Of a stretch of DNA of 64,000 nt, positions 24,794 through 36,972 are shown in pieces. Each line of letters begins with the position of its first letter. The first letter of the stretch is position 1. The translations under genes and the position numbers were made by a program. This stretch comes from Rhododendron vialii (lineage: Eukaryota; Streptophyta; Magnoliopsida; Ericales; Ericaceae). The notes under the pieces were generated by a model. It was not told where the DNA came from, did not search any database, and saw only the letters and a program-made list of their open reading frames with translations. Location of the stretch: positions 16,338,501-16,402,500 of the forward strand of contig NC_080566.1 of NCBI RefSeq assembly GCF_030253575.1, in the 5' to 3' direction.

Positions 24794-26051
24794 TGATCGT
24801 GTCGTTTTCGTATCAAAAATAATTAATAAAACAAAATAATTACTACTACCTAAAAGATAGCGGTAAGTACTCCGAGTATCATCCTCAGGGATTACGAAGG
24901 TTAAATTGCGATTGCTTTAATTGATTTCTAACTTAATTCGAAAAGAGATTTGATTGTTGATTTCTAAAATATTTAAAGCTAAATAAAAGTAAGCAATAAA
25001 AAGTGAGAGTTTATGAGAGAAAAGATCTAGGGTTTCGAATCCACTCGACCCGTTGTAACAATCTCTACACGATGATAAAGGTCTATTATTCGAATCAATC
25101 CAGATATCGTTAGGGTTCGCGGGCCCTCACGGTATAGCCAAAAGATTTCTATGAATCACCGAATAGCATGGGGTATCGCCGCCTAGCACGAACCGTCTTA
25201 CTAGTACGATCCGTCTCTATGGCACGGATTGTCTAATAGCACGGTGCGTCTTACGGAGTATAACCCATCTTACTCAGCTATCACAAAACAATAAAGAACT
25301 GTTGTATGAACGTGTATGAAAATCTAGAAAATCATACACAAGATTTGATAGAAAAAATTAATACCGCAAATAAATTCTTATATCATACAACCACGATTCG
25401 AATAATAAAACACTAAATCAAAATATAAACATTATTACTCAGAGATTGAGTTTCATCTATACCTAGAAGAGAGTTTAGCCGAACATCGGAAGGGAAAGCA
25501 TTGAGGTTCGGCTGACAGTAGGCATGATGCTCGAAGAGGCAGCCTTTCTTTCTTTTTCTCCACTGTCGATGTGTCCAAAAGTCCGAAACTCTGTTCTCTG
25601 ATCGTGCGTGATGATGCTGCGTAGGTCTCCTTTTTTTCTCTGTAATGCCTCCTTTTGAATGCCTAATAAAAGTCACCTTTTTATCAAAGCTCCAATAGCC
25701 GACCTCTTCATTTTTTTAATTATAAAAAAAAACCTAATAAGATAGTATTATTATAACATCATGGGCCCATCCTTAGTCAAAGTGGTGCAAGTCCAATTCC
25801 TTGGCCAATGAACTTCGGTTAAGTTCAGTGCTAAAGTCCTGACTTGATATTGTAATTCAGGCCTTCCACTTGATTGAGCCCGAACTCCCAACTTCGAACA
25901 CCATTAAATATTTTAACTTTGCGCTTTTTGTGTCAAACCCTTCAAATACCTACAACAAAAATAAAAGTATAAATCTCCAAGTAATATTATATAAATAGAC
26001 TTAGCAAAGATAGATTAGGGAGCGCGTATGTGAACATTTACGCGCCTATCA
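24794..26051 (-). repeat. 5' LTR of Athila-E3
   Basis: 1258 bases, partner of 12751-14008, TG...CA ends. The primer binding site next to its inner end fixes it as the 5' LTR of a minus-oriented element. Confidence 0.95.
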
Positions 26052-26874
26052 AGTATCGAGGAGTGAAGAAAGGGAAGGGCGACGTGAACGCTTACCGTCT
26101 CTATTTGGATGAGCTACGTCCTGGCTGGGTACCAATACTTCCTTGATGGTTTATTTCATGCTTTCTGTGCACTTCACCCTATCAGTATATTAATATCCGG
26201 TACTATTGACTGCAGGTCTACTGGCATATCTGGGATCGTTTCGATGTCCCTTACGTAGCTCGCAGCCGGGAGGTGATGAGAGGGAGAGTGCTTTTGGAGT
26301 CCCCTTACGGTTGGCAGTGGTACCTGGGCGACCGGGTATTACGTCAGTCACTAGGGCTGGACGCTTTCTTAGTCCCTGGACCACTCCCTTCTCTTGTGCT
26401 GACAATGAGTGAGTATACGTTGGAGGAAGTTGAGTGGTTCACACAGCCGGACCCTCGGCTAGAGCCGCTTTTTCAGTTTGGTGCTGATTACACGGAGTAC
26501 AGGTGTTAGCACTTGATGAAGAGCTTTGGGATCCGTACTGCTTGGGAGGCGACGCAGCAGGCACGGGATAGCAGAGGTGGTAGAAGAAGAAGAAGAGGAA
26601 GAAAAAGAGATGAGAGAAGAGGAGGTGGGGGTCGCGGTGATGGCGCGGGCCAGAGCGGGGCCAGGTTGCTTGCACTTTCCTAGACAGTGGACGTAGTGAC
26701 CGCTCAGGGAGTCCCTGGCCTAATGGAGGTTCCTCGTCCTACGGTTGAGCCTCTATAGTTCCTTACTCAGGTATAACATGTTTTCATTCGTGAATTTGCT
26801 ATCGTCGCCGCACATTCTAATTATCTCTTTCATTGCTTAGGTGACTCCGAAATATGCTAGGGAGATGGCGGCGG
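26052..26874 (+). pseudogene. PMD-B part 2: rest of exon 3, exon 4 and first 34 bases of exon 5
   Basis: After the AGTAT duplication, exon 3 resumes in frame and ends at 26128 (DELRPGW|GTACC). Exon 4 is 26216-26772: VYWHIWDRF, LLESPYGWQWYLGDRV, an Arg/Gly-rich end and donor GTATAAC. It has stops (near 26506) and its length of 557 bases is out of frame. Exon 5 starts at 26841 and is cut at 26874 by Tat-E1 after TPKYAREM. Exon 5 is 34 bases here plus 83 at 48591-48673, giving 117, a whole number of codons. Confidence 0.85.
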
Positions 26875-27423
26875 TGTGAGTACACGCCCCAAAATTTTCG
26901 ATTTCTGTCTTAAAAAAAAAAATCGGGTGCGCCCTTTTTGGGAAGCACGGCGAAACGCTTACAATTCAGAGTCGCCACTCGGGTTTTGCGGTGAAACACC
27001 CAAGGAACCGAACTTGAAACGCTTGCCACGTTTGATTTTGAAAAAGGCGTAGACTGGTCCGTCGACACCTTCGATATCTGAGGTTCGGGAGCTAGGTTAC
27101 GAGAAGGGAAGGGTTTTATGGCACACCTCTCACCCAATCCGAAAATTGGTCTGTACTCAGGCATTTTGTAAAAACATTTGCATTTTTCTCTCATTAATCA
27201 TTTTCAGCCAATTAGGGCGGAGGAACATTTAAAGGGGATTAAAACTGTAACAAGTTGCATTTATGTGACAAAAGATGGTGAATGATGCTTGTTGAAACAG
27301 ATAATAATAGATTGAGAACAAGCACCTGTGAGTGTTTCAAACAAATTGGAGCATGTTGTCCCAGAATGAGACACGCAAGAAGAAGCTGTATGCACTGGCC
27401 AGGCCACTGCATGCAGAGACGAC

Positions 27424-27990
27424 TTGCGTGCGCCATCGGTATACTGGCGTGTGCCGATAAATCTTAACTCACAGCTCCTGTTTCTCAGTCCTCTGGGCTC
27501 TGGAAGGACCAGTGCACACCCAGGACAAACCACGCAGTCAATATGGCAGAATAAATACAGTTACAGACAACAGAGATGACTTTTAGAGCAATGAAATGAA
27601 TAGAACGCCCCATAAACAGTGTAGGGAACATAAACAATGGCCAAGGCTTAACTGCCATGCAAAGGCCAGCCACTGGATTCATTGAAACTATCGTACACCA
27701 GTCCATAGACCCCATACGCCAGTTACACTACTTGGTCAGTGCTTGGCTTTGCATGATCTGGGCTCTGGAACATGACCAGAAGAATCCCAGAGGCCTTAAA
27801 ATAAAAACAACAGATAAGCAGCTGCATAACTCAAAAATATAGAAAGCAGTAAACTGGTTCTTAGCATGCATAAAGGTGATAAGATAGAAATAAAACAAGA
27901 ACGAGATGATCGGTGGTCCCCACGCGAGTGGTGCACATACAGCCATGACTGGCGTACAGCTGAATAATACTAGCGTGTGCCATCCTTCAT
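27424..27990. promoter_or_regulatory. Family-B motif copies in the transcribed part of the Tat-E1 3' LTR
   Basis: Copies and decayed copies of the motif with core GCGTACGC or GCGTGCGC occur at 27424-27470 (TTGCGTGCGCCATCGG, TACTGGCGTGTGCCG), 27689-27730 and 27915-27990 (GACTGGCGTACAGC, AGCGTGTGCC). Equivalent copies lie in the 5' LTR at 47149-47200, 47416-47450 and 47645-47705. Confidence 0.65.
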
Positions 27991-28320
27991 CTGACACGAT
28001 CTTTGGATCTTGCTAGCTTTAGGGCCTTGACTAGTATTGATTACTAGCCTTAACCCTGCTAGCACCGCTCAGGGATCAGAGCGGGAAGTTTCACAAAGGT
28101 GATATACCTTTGCTTTTGAGGTTGATGAGATGTTTTGAGCTTGAACTTGGAGTGCGAGAGATGGATGATGAGTGTATGAATGTGGATGGTGTAGAGAGGA
28201 GCTGCTAACTTTCTCTTGCAATGAAGGAAGAGAGAGGAAGCAGGGACACCAATAATAAGGGGAAGAGAGGCTTTTAAGCTCTTAAAAAAAACTAACCTCT
28301 TGCAAATGAATGCAAGGGGT

Positions 28321-28330
28321 GTATTTATAG
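28321..28330 (-). promoter_or_regulatory. TATA box of the Tat-E1 3' LTR
   Basis: The minus strand reads CTATAAATAC followed by ACCCCTTG. The same box is at 48045-48054 in the 5' LTR and at 62906-62915 in the Tat-E2 LTR. Confidence 0.7.
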
Positions 28331-28549
28331 CCAAAAGGTGACTGAGGAGGGGCTGAAACCAGATGGGTTAAGGGCTGGTTTGGTTAATGAGTGAGCCTCC
28401 CATGCATTAAATGCATGGGGCTAGGTGATGGGAGATGTAGGAGAGAGAGGGGAACACCTCTGCCGAGTATAATCATCAGGGGACTGTAGCCTACGTCAGG
28501 GTGGCCATAAAAGTCTTGAGCACATGGTTGAATAGTGATGTTTGACCGG

Positions 28550-28660
28550 GTTTGACTGGCGTATGCCGAGACTGTACCTGCGTGCAACGGTGAGAACTGA
28601 GTCAACGGTCGATGACTGACACGTGGCAGTCGACCGGCGCACGCCCGACAGGTACTAGCA
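28550..28660. promoter_or_regulatory. Family-B motif cluster upstream of the Tat-E1 LTR TATA box
   Basis: GACTGGCGTATGCCGAG, CCTGCGTGCAACGGTG and ACCGGCGCACGCCCG lie 220-330 bases before the TATA box in element orientation. The 5' LTR has the same cluster at 48278-48390. Confidence 0.65.
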
Positions 28661-28862
28661 TAAGCAAGTATGGTTTTGCTAAGGCCATTTGGTTCTAGCT
28701 TGAAGGGTCTGGGCAGGGCTCGACAAAAGGTTTGAATGAGGTTCAGGATGCTCAAAGCTCAAACACACCATTAGCCTCGGAGTGCTCTTGACCATAATCA
28801 TCATTGGGGAATCAAAATCAGTAAGTAAACCAGTCTGGACAATCCAAAATAGGGTGTCTACA

Positions 28863-28880
28863 GTAGCCCCCCTTTGACGG
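28863..28880 (-). other. Polypurine tract of Tat-E1
   Basis: The minus strand reads CCGTCAAAGGGGGGCTAC directly before the 3' LTR, the expected plus-strand primer. Confidence 0.85.
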
Positions 28881-29060
28881 CACTTGAGACACCATTGATT
28901 TGGGTGCAAGCAACGTCAAAGGTTTTCTAAACACCCTTCCAGGCTATCTAGAACAAGACATTCACAAATTTTAAAAAACTTACTTTGTTGAATTTGGATG
29001 AGCGGGTGCCGCTGTTGGGGATGACATAGACGGGTGGACCATCGCTTGACTGTATTGGAA

Positions 29061-29906
29061 GGGTAGTACAGGGCACCATAAAAGACGAACTCTCCTGGGG
29101 AATAACCCTCTGCAAGAGCATTGACTTTGTTGGGGAAAGAAGATAAACGGGCGGGCGGATCGCCATTGATTTGATTTGAAAATGGACGGATGGATCGTCG
29201 TTGATTTGAAAATGGACGGATAGATCGTCGTTGATTGGAAAATGGACGGATGGATCGTCGTTGATTTGAAAATGGATGGATAGATAGTCGTTGATTTGAA
29301 AATGGATGGATCGTTGATTTGAAAATAGACGGATGGATCGTCGTTGATTTGAAAATGGACGGATAGATCATCATTGATTTGAAAATGGACGGGTCTTTGC
29401 TTGAGGGGAGCCCACAGGCACCAATGCGAAACTGGGCCACTTGGACTTTCACGTTGAGAATGAATTTTGACTCCAAGAATGAAGGGTAGTACAGGGCACC
29501 ATAAAAGACGGACTCTCCTGGGGAATAACCCTCTGCAAGAGCATTGACTTTGTTGGGGAAAGAAGATAAACGGGTGGGCGGATCGCCATTGATTTGATTT
29601 GAAAATGGACAGATGGATCGTCGTTGATTTGAAAATGGACAGATAGATCGTCGTTGATTGGAAAATGGACGGATGGATCGTCGTTGATTTGAAAATGGAC
29701 GGATAGATAGCCGTTGATTTGAAAATGGACAGATCGTTGATTTGAAAATAGACGGATGGATCGTCGTTGATTTGAAAATGGACGGATAGATCATCATTGA
29801 TTTGAAAATGGACGGGTCTTTGCTTGAGGGGAGCCCACAGGCACCAATGCGAAACTGGGCCACTTGGACTTTCACGTTGAGAATGAATTTTGACTCCAAG
29901 AATGAT
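29061..29906. repeat. 423-bp tandem duplication holding 30-bp minisatellite arrays (Tat-E1)
   Basis: Units 29061-29483 and 29484-29906 are direct repeats (GGGTAGTACAGGGCACC at each start). Each holds about eight copies of a 30-base unit containing GATCGTCGTTGATTTGAAAA, at roughly 29162-29395 and 29583-29815. The period is a multiple of three, so a 327-codon frame stays open on the minus strand as a ten-residue repeat (PSIFKSTTIH). No family matches; I treat this as a by-product of the repeat, not a gene. It lies between the 3' LTR and the PMD-C promoter. Confidence 0.93.
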
Positions 29907-29932
29907 TTGGGCCTGAGGCCCAGATAATAGTG

Positions 29933-30021
29933 GCGTACGGGATCATCATACTGGCGTACGCCAGGAACCTCGGTCAGTCCAAGCCTAGATTCGGCCTAGC
30001 ACGGCTCCCATGTCGTATAAA
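29933..30021 (+). promoter_or_regulatory. PMD-C promoter: family-B motif pair and candidate TATA box
   Basis: GTGGCGTACGGG (29933) and the perfect palindrome CTGGCGTACGCCAG (29951-29964) lie 178-209 bases before the PMD-C ATG at 30142. TATAAAC at 30015-30021 is a candidate TATA box. Confidence 0.6.
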
Positions 30022-30141
30022 CTTCTGCACGAGTTCTGAAACCGCCATTCTTCGGTTTTTGAACTCCAAACACCCCAAAACTCTCCCAAATCCTTCAATC
30101 TCACTCTCATTCTACCAAACCACATTCACCCATACTCGCCC

Positions 30142-33100
30142 ATGGCGAAATCCGGCGGTGGTAGCGGCAATGGTGGTGCCGGAGATAAGGAAGGCCAACC
30201 AAGGGGTGAAATCGAGACTCCGAGGCCTCACATTGACGATCAATCAACCCCAGGAGTGTCGTCGATCACTAGTGCAGGGGTCTCAGGCAAAGGCGACAGC
30301 GATGGTGGCCATGCAACGGAGGTAAGTGGCGGTGATGACGGGCGTACGCCAGGAGAGGAGGGGCGTACGCCAGCTGTCGTTGGTACGGGGGGTCCACGGG
30401 TTCGACGATTGGATTCAAGGAATGGCGTAGAGGGTCTGGTGATCATTGGTTTAGGCTCGGCTGGAGCCGGTGACAGCGGCGGTGGTAGTGGTGGCGGTGA
30501 TGATCGACCGGAGACACCAACGAGAGACCCGGTAAGGGGTAAGGATCCAATGGTTGCGGAGGGGATATCTGAGGAGGTACCTGTAGAGGAGGTTGAGTTT
30601 AGGCCTGCAGTGGGGTCTTCGGGGCACGTTCCTATTACGTGCAGAGACTTTGCTGAGTTTGTGACAGAGGAGGAACTTGGCCTTTTGCTCTAGGAGAATC
30701 CAACGGTGGTGGCTGCAGTGATAGCAGCACGAGGGGATCAGCTCCGGCAGATTGAGAGAGCTCAGGAGGAGGAGCGCTTGAGAGTAGAGACCGAGAGAGC
30801 CAGGGCCGAGGAAGAGGCCTTTGCGCGTGAGACCGAGTCAATGCAAGGTGAAGTATGGTCGTTCGAGTGTGCAGTGACACTTGCTGAGTCCTTACGGCAG
30901 GCACCCCATGCTAGGTTTGTTGCGGACACGTACGTTTTGCCAGAGCCACACTTGTTCATACTGTCTGGGGTTGAAAGCCTCACGCCTCTGCGGGATAGTT
31001 ATGACGCAGAGCTCATACTGAAGGATCCAGAAAGGCACCTATCCGTGGCTTGGGCGCAGGTATATTTTTGGACTTGCTTTGATATTTGTAGCTTGAGTCG
31101 GCATAGCATAGCTTACAACGCATTTGAACTGTAACTCGACTTAGTAGGTAGAATTTGATAGTATACCTCGACCTTGGAACTTGATTCGACTGACAAGACT
31201 CTTGGCATAGCGGAAGTAAAGCACCAATATCTTCTACGAAAATTGCTAAGGCCAAGCTTGAATCAATTGTAGGCTGCCTCGACCAATGGCACAGCCCTTT
31301 GAACTTGAATTCGACTAGGTAGATTGCCATGACATGATGAACGCCAGGATGGCGTGTCCAATAGTTTGAATCAACCGGTTGATAAATAGAATGCCCTTGA
31401 AATCGACTGAGAAGTATACCCTAACGAAAATAATGCCTTGTAGTTCGGGACTTGACTAAGAAATGCCTTTGACTTGATTCGACCGATGGTAGAATTGGAT
31501 AAAATAACACAAACACCTTGTAGCTTCGACCGACTCCTATAATGTCTGCCTCAATCGTAGAATTACTTTTGAGTTTCTAAATTTGACTGACTATTGGATT
31601 GGAATTGCACTTGCTGATGAACCTCTTTTTGTTGCTTGTCTTTGTATGCAAAGAGGGCAGCCAGCACTCGGGGTCATGGTGGTCTAGCGAGTTTGCTTGA
31701 GCTGTACAGGGGGTTACCGGAGCGAGTCAGGGCTTTGGTGGATGCTGCAGGGTTCCGGTCGTTCATCCTCACTTTGACGGCAGTGAAGAGTGACCATGCC
31801 CTGCTTACTGCACTGGCTGAGAGGTGGTGGGATTCCTCAAATACCTTCCACTTTTCGATCAGGGAAATGACGGTGACTCCGTCAGACTTTGCAGCTCTCA
31901 CTGGTTTGAGATTAGGAGGAGAGCCTATCCCTTTTAACTTAGAGATCCATAGAGATACCGGGGCACTGGAGTGGTTTCTGGGGTAGGCATCGGCAGGTGA
32001 AGTAGAAACCATCCAGTACGACCAGTTTAAGAGGTATTTGCAGGGGAGGGTGCTAGACTCAGAGCAGGAGGTGGAGTAGATGGCGAGGGCCTATTTGTTG
32101 TACTTGTTTGGGGCCATGCTATACCCGAACAAGCGAGCTACTGTGCACTTGTCTTACTTGCCAGCTCTGCGTGACCTACGCATGGCTTCACGCTTCGACT
32201 TGGGAGGAGCAGCTCTGGGGATGTGCTACGGCTTTGTGTGGGAGTTCTCGCGAGGGAGGAAGGCGACTGTTGGCTATTAGAGGGTGTGGGAGGTAAGAAA
32301 TAAAACTCTGTAATTCGTTCCCTATTTCTTTGCTTGCACTTGTCCTTGATTTGCATATGAACTGTATTTTGATGCTTTGATTGTCTAAACACTTGCAGCT
32401 GTGGGCCTACGAAGTGTTGAAGATGTACCCACTGGAGAATAAGTGCCCAAATTTGAGGATGCTCCCATGCGCCATGATCTGTGGACCTTTAGACAGCAGA
32501 AAGAAGAAATCGAGGGGGAGCCTCTTAGCCTTCAGGTCATACCTTGACGAGCTGTCGGGTACTCAGGTAAGCAACACGTCAATCAACCATTTTGCCTTTA
32601 GAATTGCTTTAATGCTGTCGCTGATGCCCATCTGGCTCTGAACCTTCATGTTTGTTTCGCAGGTGGAGTGGGACCCATGGAGTAATGCAGAGCCTGAGCC
32701 TGAGTACTTAGTAAGGAGTAGGGTGGTGACAGCAAGCCGGGTGCTACTGGAGTTGGCCTTTGGGTGGCGGTGGTACTTAGGTGACCGGGTGACACGATAG
32801 TCACTTGGCTTTCTTGAGTACCAGGTTCCTGGGCCACTTCCGCCCCACGCTTCACATACAGACAGGTACACTCTGACTGAGCTGCGACGCTTCACTATTC
32901 TGGTTGGCCTTACTGCTTTCTTGAGGCCTGAGCGTGACTATGCCGTTTACCGGAGGCAACGCTTGGCGAGGCCACTTGGGGTGCTGGAGCACATTGCCGT
33001 GCAGGGTGAAGCACTGGAAGCTGGTGAGGAGAGGCGGAGATAGGGGAGCAGGGTAGCTCGCTTGAGGGAGAGAAGTGACTATGCCACAGCGACTGGGCTA

Positions 33101-33970
33101 CCTTGACTTTCTTGGACCCTAGCAGTGCGGGACTCGCAGAGGGAGGCTGCCATAGTTCAGTTTGAGCCCGCCAGGACAGCGCCAGCGGCTATCACATGGC
33201 CGATATGATTTGCTTTCTGTTATGCTTGTTATCCTCATACTATGCTTGAGTGCTTTTGAAACTAACTTGATGTGGATCCCAAAATGAAACACAGGCGCCA
33301 ATGGAATGGGTGCGAGAGGCTGTTCACCTGATGCTGGCCATGGAGAAGGAATTCCACAAGATAGCAGGCGGCGCTTCTCTGCAGTTGCGTTACCCACTGG
33401 TGGACCCGGCTCCTGTTGTACAACCCCAGGTATTTCCCAAATTCAGCTCTTATCATTGCGTTCGATACTTAGATAGGCCATATGCTTGATAGAACTGCTC
33501 TTTGACATTTCCTGCGTTCAGCATTTCAATATATACAATATGCACAATGTACGCTTAAATGTTTAATGACTATGACCATGCAGGGACAGGCTAGGGCGGC
33601 TCCTAGGAGAAAGAGCGTGCGGCCTCCCCCTCAGAAGAAGACAGCTGGATCCTCTTCCGCTCCGGCCACTACAGTGAGGCAAGTGAGCTCTACACGGCCA
33701 GGGACTAGAGGAGTTGAGATTGCTTTCGGGAGCGACGAGCCACAGTTCCGCAGAGAGCTGAGGAAGAGGCCCACAGATAAGAGGCCAGCCGAGGGGCCAT
33801 CACAGAAGAAGAGAAGAGAAAAGGAGGAAGAGGAAGAGGAGGAGGTGCAGTCGCCCTTCAGCAGCAGTTCCGACAACACCGCCGACGATCCTGGGTTCAA
33901 GATAGACCCGAGGGAGAGAGATGATGAAGAGGAGGACGACGATGACGACGAGGACCTCTTTGACGACTGA
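30142..33970 (+). pseudogene. PMD-C: plant mobile domain antisense gene of Tat-E1, six exons
   Basis: Exons: 1, 30142-31059 (ATG, MAKSGGGSGNGGAGDKEG); 2, 31654-32292; 3, 32399-32566; 4, 32663 to about 33200; 5, 33295-33429; 6, 33584-33970. Exons 2 (639 bases) and 3 (168 bases) have exactly the PMD-A lengths. Exon 2 carries LTALAERWWDSSNTFHF and MTVTPSDFAALTGLRLGG; exon 4 has LLELAFGWRWYLGDRV; exon 6 is basic (RKSVRPPPQKK) then strongly acidic (Glu and Asp runs), ending at 33970. Stops occur at 30691 (for Gln), about 31984, 32078 and 32278 (for Trp) and in exon 4, and the exon 4 donor is unclear. Exon 1 encodes GRTPGEEGRTPA from two family-B motif copies. Likely nuclear by composition; role unknown. 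Confidence 0.87.
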
Positions 33971-35227
33971 GGGCTACCACTGAGCTTCAGTTACTTTGCT
34001 ATCGTTTGACTTTGGTATTTGATACTTCATTTTGGAGATGGGGGCTTGCGTGCCTTTTGACTTTTGGGCGGATGTGCCTAGTACATATTAATCCTGCTTA
34101 GGTCGTTGTGCTGCTTCAGTACATTCCCGCCTTTTGCTTTTATAGATATCGACTGGTTGGTATATAATAATTGCATCTTCCGTTTATTGATCTCCTTTTG
34201 ATGGGCATTTGGCAGGAGAAAGAATAAACCACCCATTAATACCAAACATGCATTGATAAATGATCTGAATCGACAAATAAACGCTCGCATATGTGCACGA
34301 ATGACCTAACTCAAAAGAAAAAGGATAGGAGAGCCCCAGGATACGGCACGTACCTTAAGACACGCGGGAAATAATGAAATTTTGGGCATTAATGGGCCAA
34401 AACTCAAAATTCTCTTGAACGAGGGCAACTAACACTTTGATAAAACCCCATAGGTGTAAAATGACTTGTATGAATTGACAAAACCGGCAAAGACGCTATG
34501 AGGCGGGGGATATACCAAAAAATGCTAAAAATGTCACAAAAACGGACATAAGACACAAATGGTGACTCGATTTAGTCCCGGACCGAAACCGACACCTCCG
34601 TACAGTCACAACAGGCTCACATGACGCGTACGGGTATGACAAAACTTGGCAAAAGTCCATGGAATGGATTTTGACCTTCCAACACCTTGATTTGAACTTG
34701 AAATGAGCCACCGAACGCTTGAAATCTTCATTAAGCGCGACGTTTGGTATCTGGCGCTTTGACATAGTCCCAACCATCATTCATGACTTGTGTGAACCAT
34801 CAAACTTGCAAAACAGCCATCGGGATCGAAAATGCACACTCGATGACAGTAGCTGCTGCAGAACCTATTTCTGGTATTTTGACTGGCGTGCGCCACGATT
34901 GGAATGGCGTACACCAAGATCGAGGGACACGTATACGCCAGTAAATAACTGGCGTGCGCCGGTCAGGTCTAATGCAGATCCACTTGTCTGACCAACTGTC
35001 CTTTTTCTGAGAGTTCTTTGTCTTCATTTTCACATGTTTTAAACACGGTTTCTGGGCTTTCAGGAGGTAGAGTTCTTGCTTGTAAGGATGTTTGGACCTT
35101 TAGTGGTTGGCTTTGAATGTGATACAGGAAACAAGATGATTCATTGGCCAATAAAGAGGAGATGCACATATTGCTCCATCCACACTCCATACCCATTTCA
35201 ATATTCTGCATCTCATTGCATTTCCAA
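33971..35227 (+). other. Tat-E1 spacer between the antisense genes, with motif cluster 34881-34963
   Basis: No credible gene. At 34881-34963 four family-B motif copies occur: GACTGGCGTGCGCCACG, AATGGCGTACACCAAG, GTATACGCCAG and ACTGGCGTGCGCCGGT. They lie about 265-347 bases before the DUF7745-like ATG. A TATA-like CAATAAAG near 35150 is at the spacing seen in the other copies but is weak. Confidence 0.65.
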
Positions 35228-36460
35228 ATGGAAAACCCACTCCCAACCTTGCTCAGGCCTTGGCTAGCACAATTTTTGAGCATTGACTGGCTAACCTTCC
35301 AATACCTCGGCCTGGCCTCGTTCCGGTATCTTCGGCACGTGCCACTCCGGCCAGCAATTTTGAGGGCTGCTCTCCGGTTTTGGGACCCTGACGTTCACGC
35401 ATTCCGCTTTGGCGACGACGAGATATGTCCGACCGTTGAGGAATTTCAATCGTATCTCCGGACGTCCCCGACAATCGTCGTCCCTCCTTATCAGGTTAGC
35501 ATGCCAAGGCTATTGGCATCCTCGCTCAACATTCCTAGGGGCTTGGCCAACACTTTGCTCGAAGGTGGCCAGATCAATATCATGTGCTTGATTGAGCGAT
35601 ACAGTCCAGACGGTGATTTGGACGACACCGCGGTGTAGGCTCGGTGCTGGTTCACCTTGGTAATCTGCTTGCTAGCCGCTTACCTGCTCATTCCTGCCGA
35701 TGGGCGGGTGTGCCCCTCATTAGTGAGCGTCGCTGCTCAAATGGGGGCGCGAAGCCGTGCTGCCCCTTGTCTTAGCAGAAACGCTCCTCGGTTTGGACTT
35801 GGTGTATACGGGTCAGACCAACACCTTTAGCGGGAGTCCGCTTCTGCTTCAGGTAAGCTCACTCAGCGCACCTTTTTCTGGTTTTTCTCACCTTCTCATT
35901 TTACCTCGACGCTCGGCTTAGGTTGCTCCCTAGTTCTTCCTAGTTTTTCCGCTCAGGCTATATCTTGCTTTTTACTTGTCTTTTCACTCATGCAGTTATT
36001 GTTATCAGACAAGCTTGGGTTGTTGCACCCACCGGTAGAAGGTTGGAACCTTTTTCCAAAGAGGGTTCATCAAAGGGAGATGCGGTACCCTGACATGGAT
36101 ATAGAAGGTTGGTATGAATTCATGCAGGAAATGCAGCCTGACGAGATCGTCTGGAGGTGCTCCTGGCTGGACCTCCCGGATATGGCTATTTATTCCAATG
36201 GATTTGATAGGATGGTGATTGCAGGACTGTCAAGTTTCACTTTCTATATCCCTGGCCGCATCCTTCGCCAACTGGGCGTCTTTCAGGAGAATCACCGCAT
36301 CAATACTGGGGACTTCCGCGCTTCTAATTTCAATGCCCAAACGCTCAACGGCTATTAGAGGCGCTAGGGCCTCAAAGTCCATCAGGCAGAAATGCCGAAT
36401 TTTACCACTGGGCTACAGACAGAGGTTGAGAGCAGATGTAAACGCAAGGGAAAATATTGA
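35228..36460 (+). pseudogene. DUF7745-like antisense gene of Tat-E1, two exons
   Basis: Exon 1 (35228-35852) starts MENPLPTLLRPWLAQFLSID and has RFWDPDVHAFRFG, CPTVEEFQSYL and LIERYSPDGDL. A TAG near 35636 interrupts it, and its 625-base length gives a frameshift near 35750 (relatives read AAQIEARKD). It ends CAG|GTAAGC. Exon 2 (35996-36460) starts LLLSDKLGLLHPP and has WRCSWLDLPDMA and FTFYIPGRILRQLGVFQ; two further stops follow LNGY before the common end. Same layout as the Tat-A and Tat-E2 copies, tail to tail with pol. Confidence 0.8.
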
Positions 36461-36972
36461 CTGACTCCAGACCACTTTGCTATGCTTAGAATAAGCTATG
36501 AGCCATTAGGCTTCTCAAGCATTTTTGTTTTGTTTTTCATGCTTTAACTGTTTTAAGGCTTTTATGCTCAGCTTATGTATCAGAAGTCGTAATTTGTAAC
36601 AAAATCGAAAGACGATGGGTTCCCCCCTTTTCTGATTTCCTTCAGTGCAGCCTTGACTTGTGTTTGACCTCATCAACTTGTGATGTGGACCCAAAAATAT
36701 CAACCCTGGATCAAATTTTTGATAGAATATGACCGAATCTCAAGGTGAGATTGCCTACGTATCCCTTTTCAAGGAATCAGGTCAGAACGTAGTTCAGGCA
36801 AAGGTTCACTCGTGTATTTTACCTCTCCTTTTACGCTCTAACTTTTGCTTAGAACTGCCCTTTTCAGGTTTTCGGTCTAGCGAGCTTTCGACTTTTGGCC
36901 TATTTCTTTTTGCCTAAACTGCCTCCTTAGGTTTTCGCCCACCCTTGTGGTTTTCGATCCAACGAGCAGCTC
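36461..36972 (-). other. Tat-E1 tail between the DUF7745-like gene and pol
   Basis: Minus strand: degenerate units with GAAAAC and (G)AGGGC/AAGGGC, and the block GGGATACGTAGGCAATCTC (reverse of 36749-36767), as after pol in Tat-A. It lies between convergent gene ends. Confidence 0.7.

Larger units (their letters stand above)
12746..26056 (-). mobile_element. Athila-lineage Ty3/Gypsy retrotransposon Athila-E3, complete with target duplication
   Basis: Two LTRs of 1258 bases each (12751-14008 and 24794-26051) start TGATCG and end CTATCA, flanked by the direct duplication AGTAT (12746-12750 and 26052-26056). Element orientation is minus: the primer binding site lies inside the right LTR and a polypurine tract inside the left. 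Gag-pol fills 16251-24436 and pol carries a 2.6-kb tandem duplication. By eye the two LTRs differ at about 18 positions, so insertion was not very recent. The host site is exon 3 of PMD-B. Confidence 0.95.
26875..28862 (-). repeat. 3' LTR of Tat-E1 (1988 bp)
   Basis: Partner of the 5' LTR at 46520-48585. On the minus strand it starts TGTAGACACCC at 28862 and ends ACTCACA at 26875. It carries CTATAAATAC at 28321-28330, the conserved GAGACCGA...CTCGTAAC block (about 27099-27157, reversed) and family-B motif copies. Confidence 0.92.

Noticed and set aside
28916..29899. 327-codon open frame on the minus strand
   Set aside because: It is kept open only by a 30-base repeat with a period divisible by three; the protein is a ten-residue repeat with no family features.
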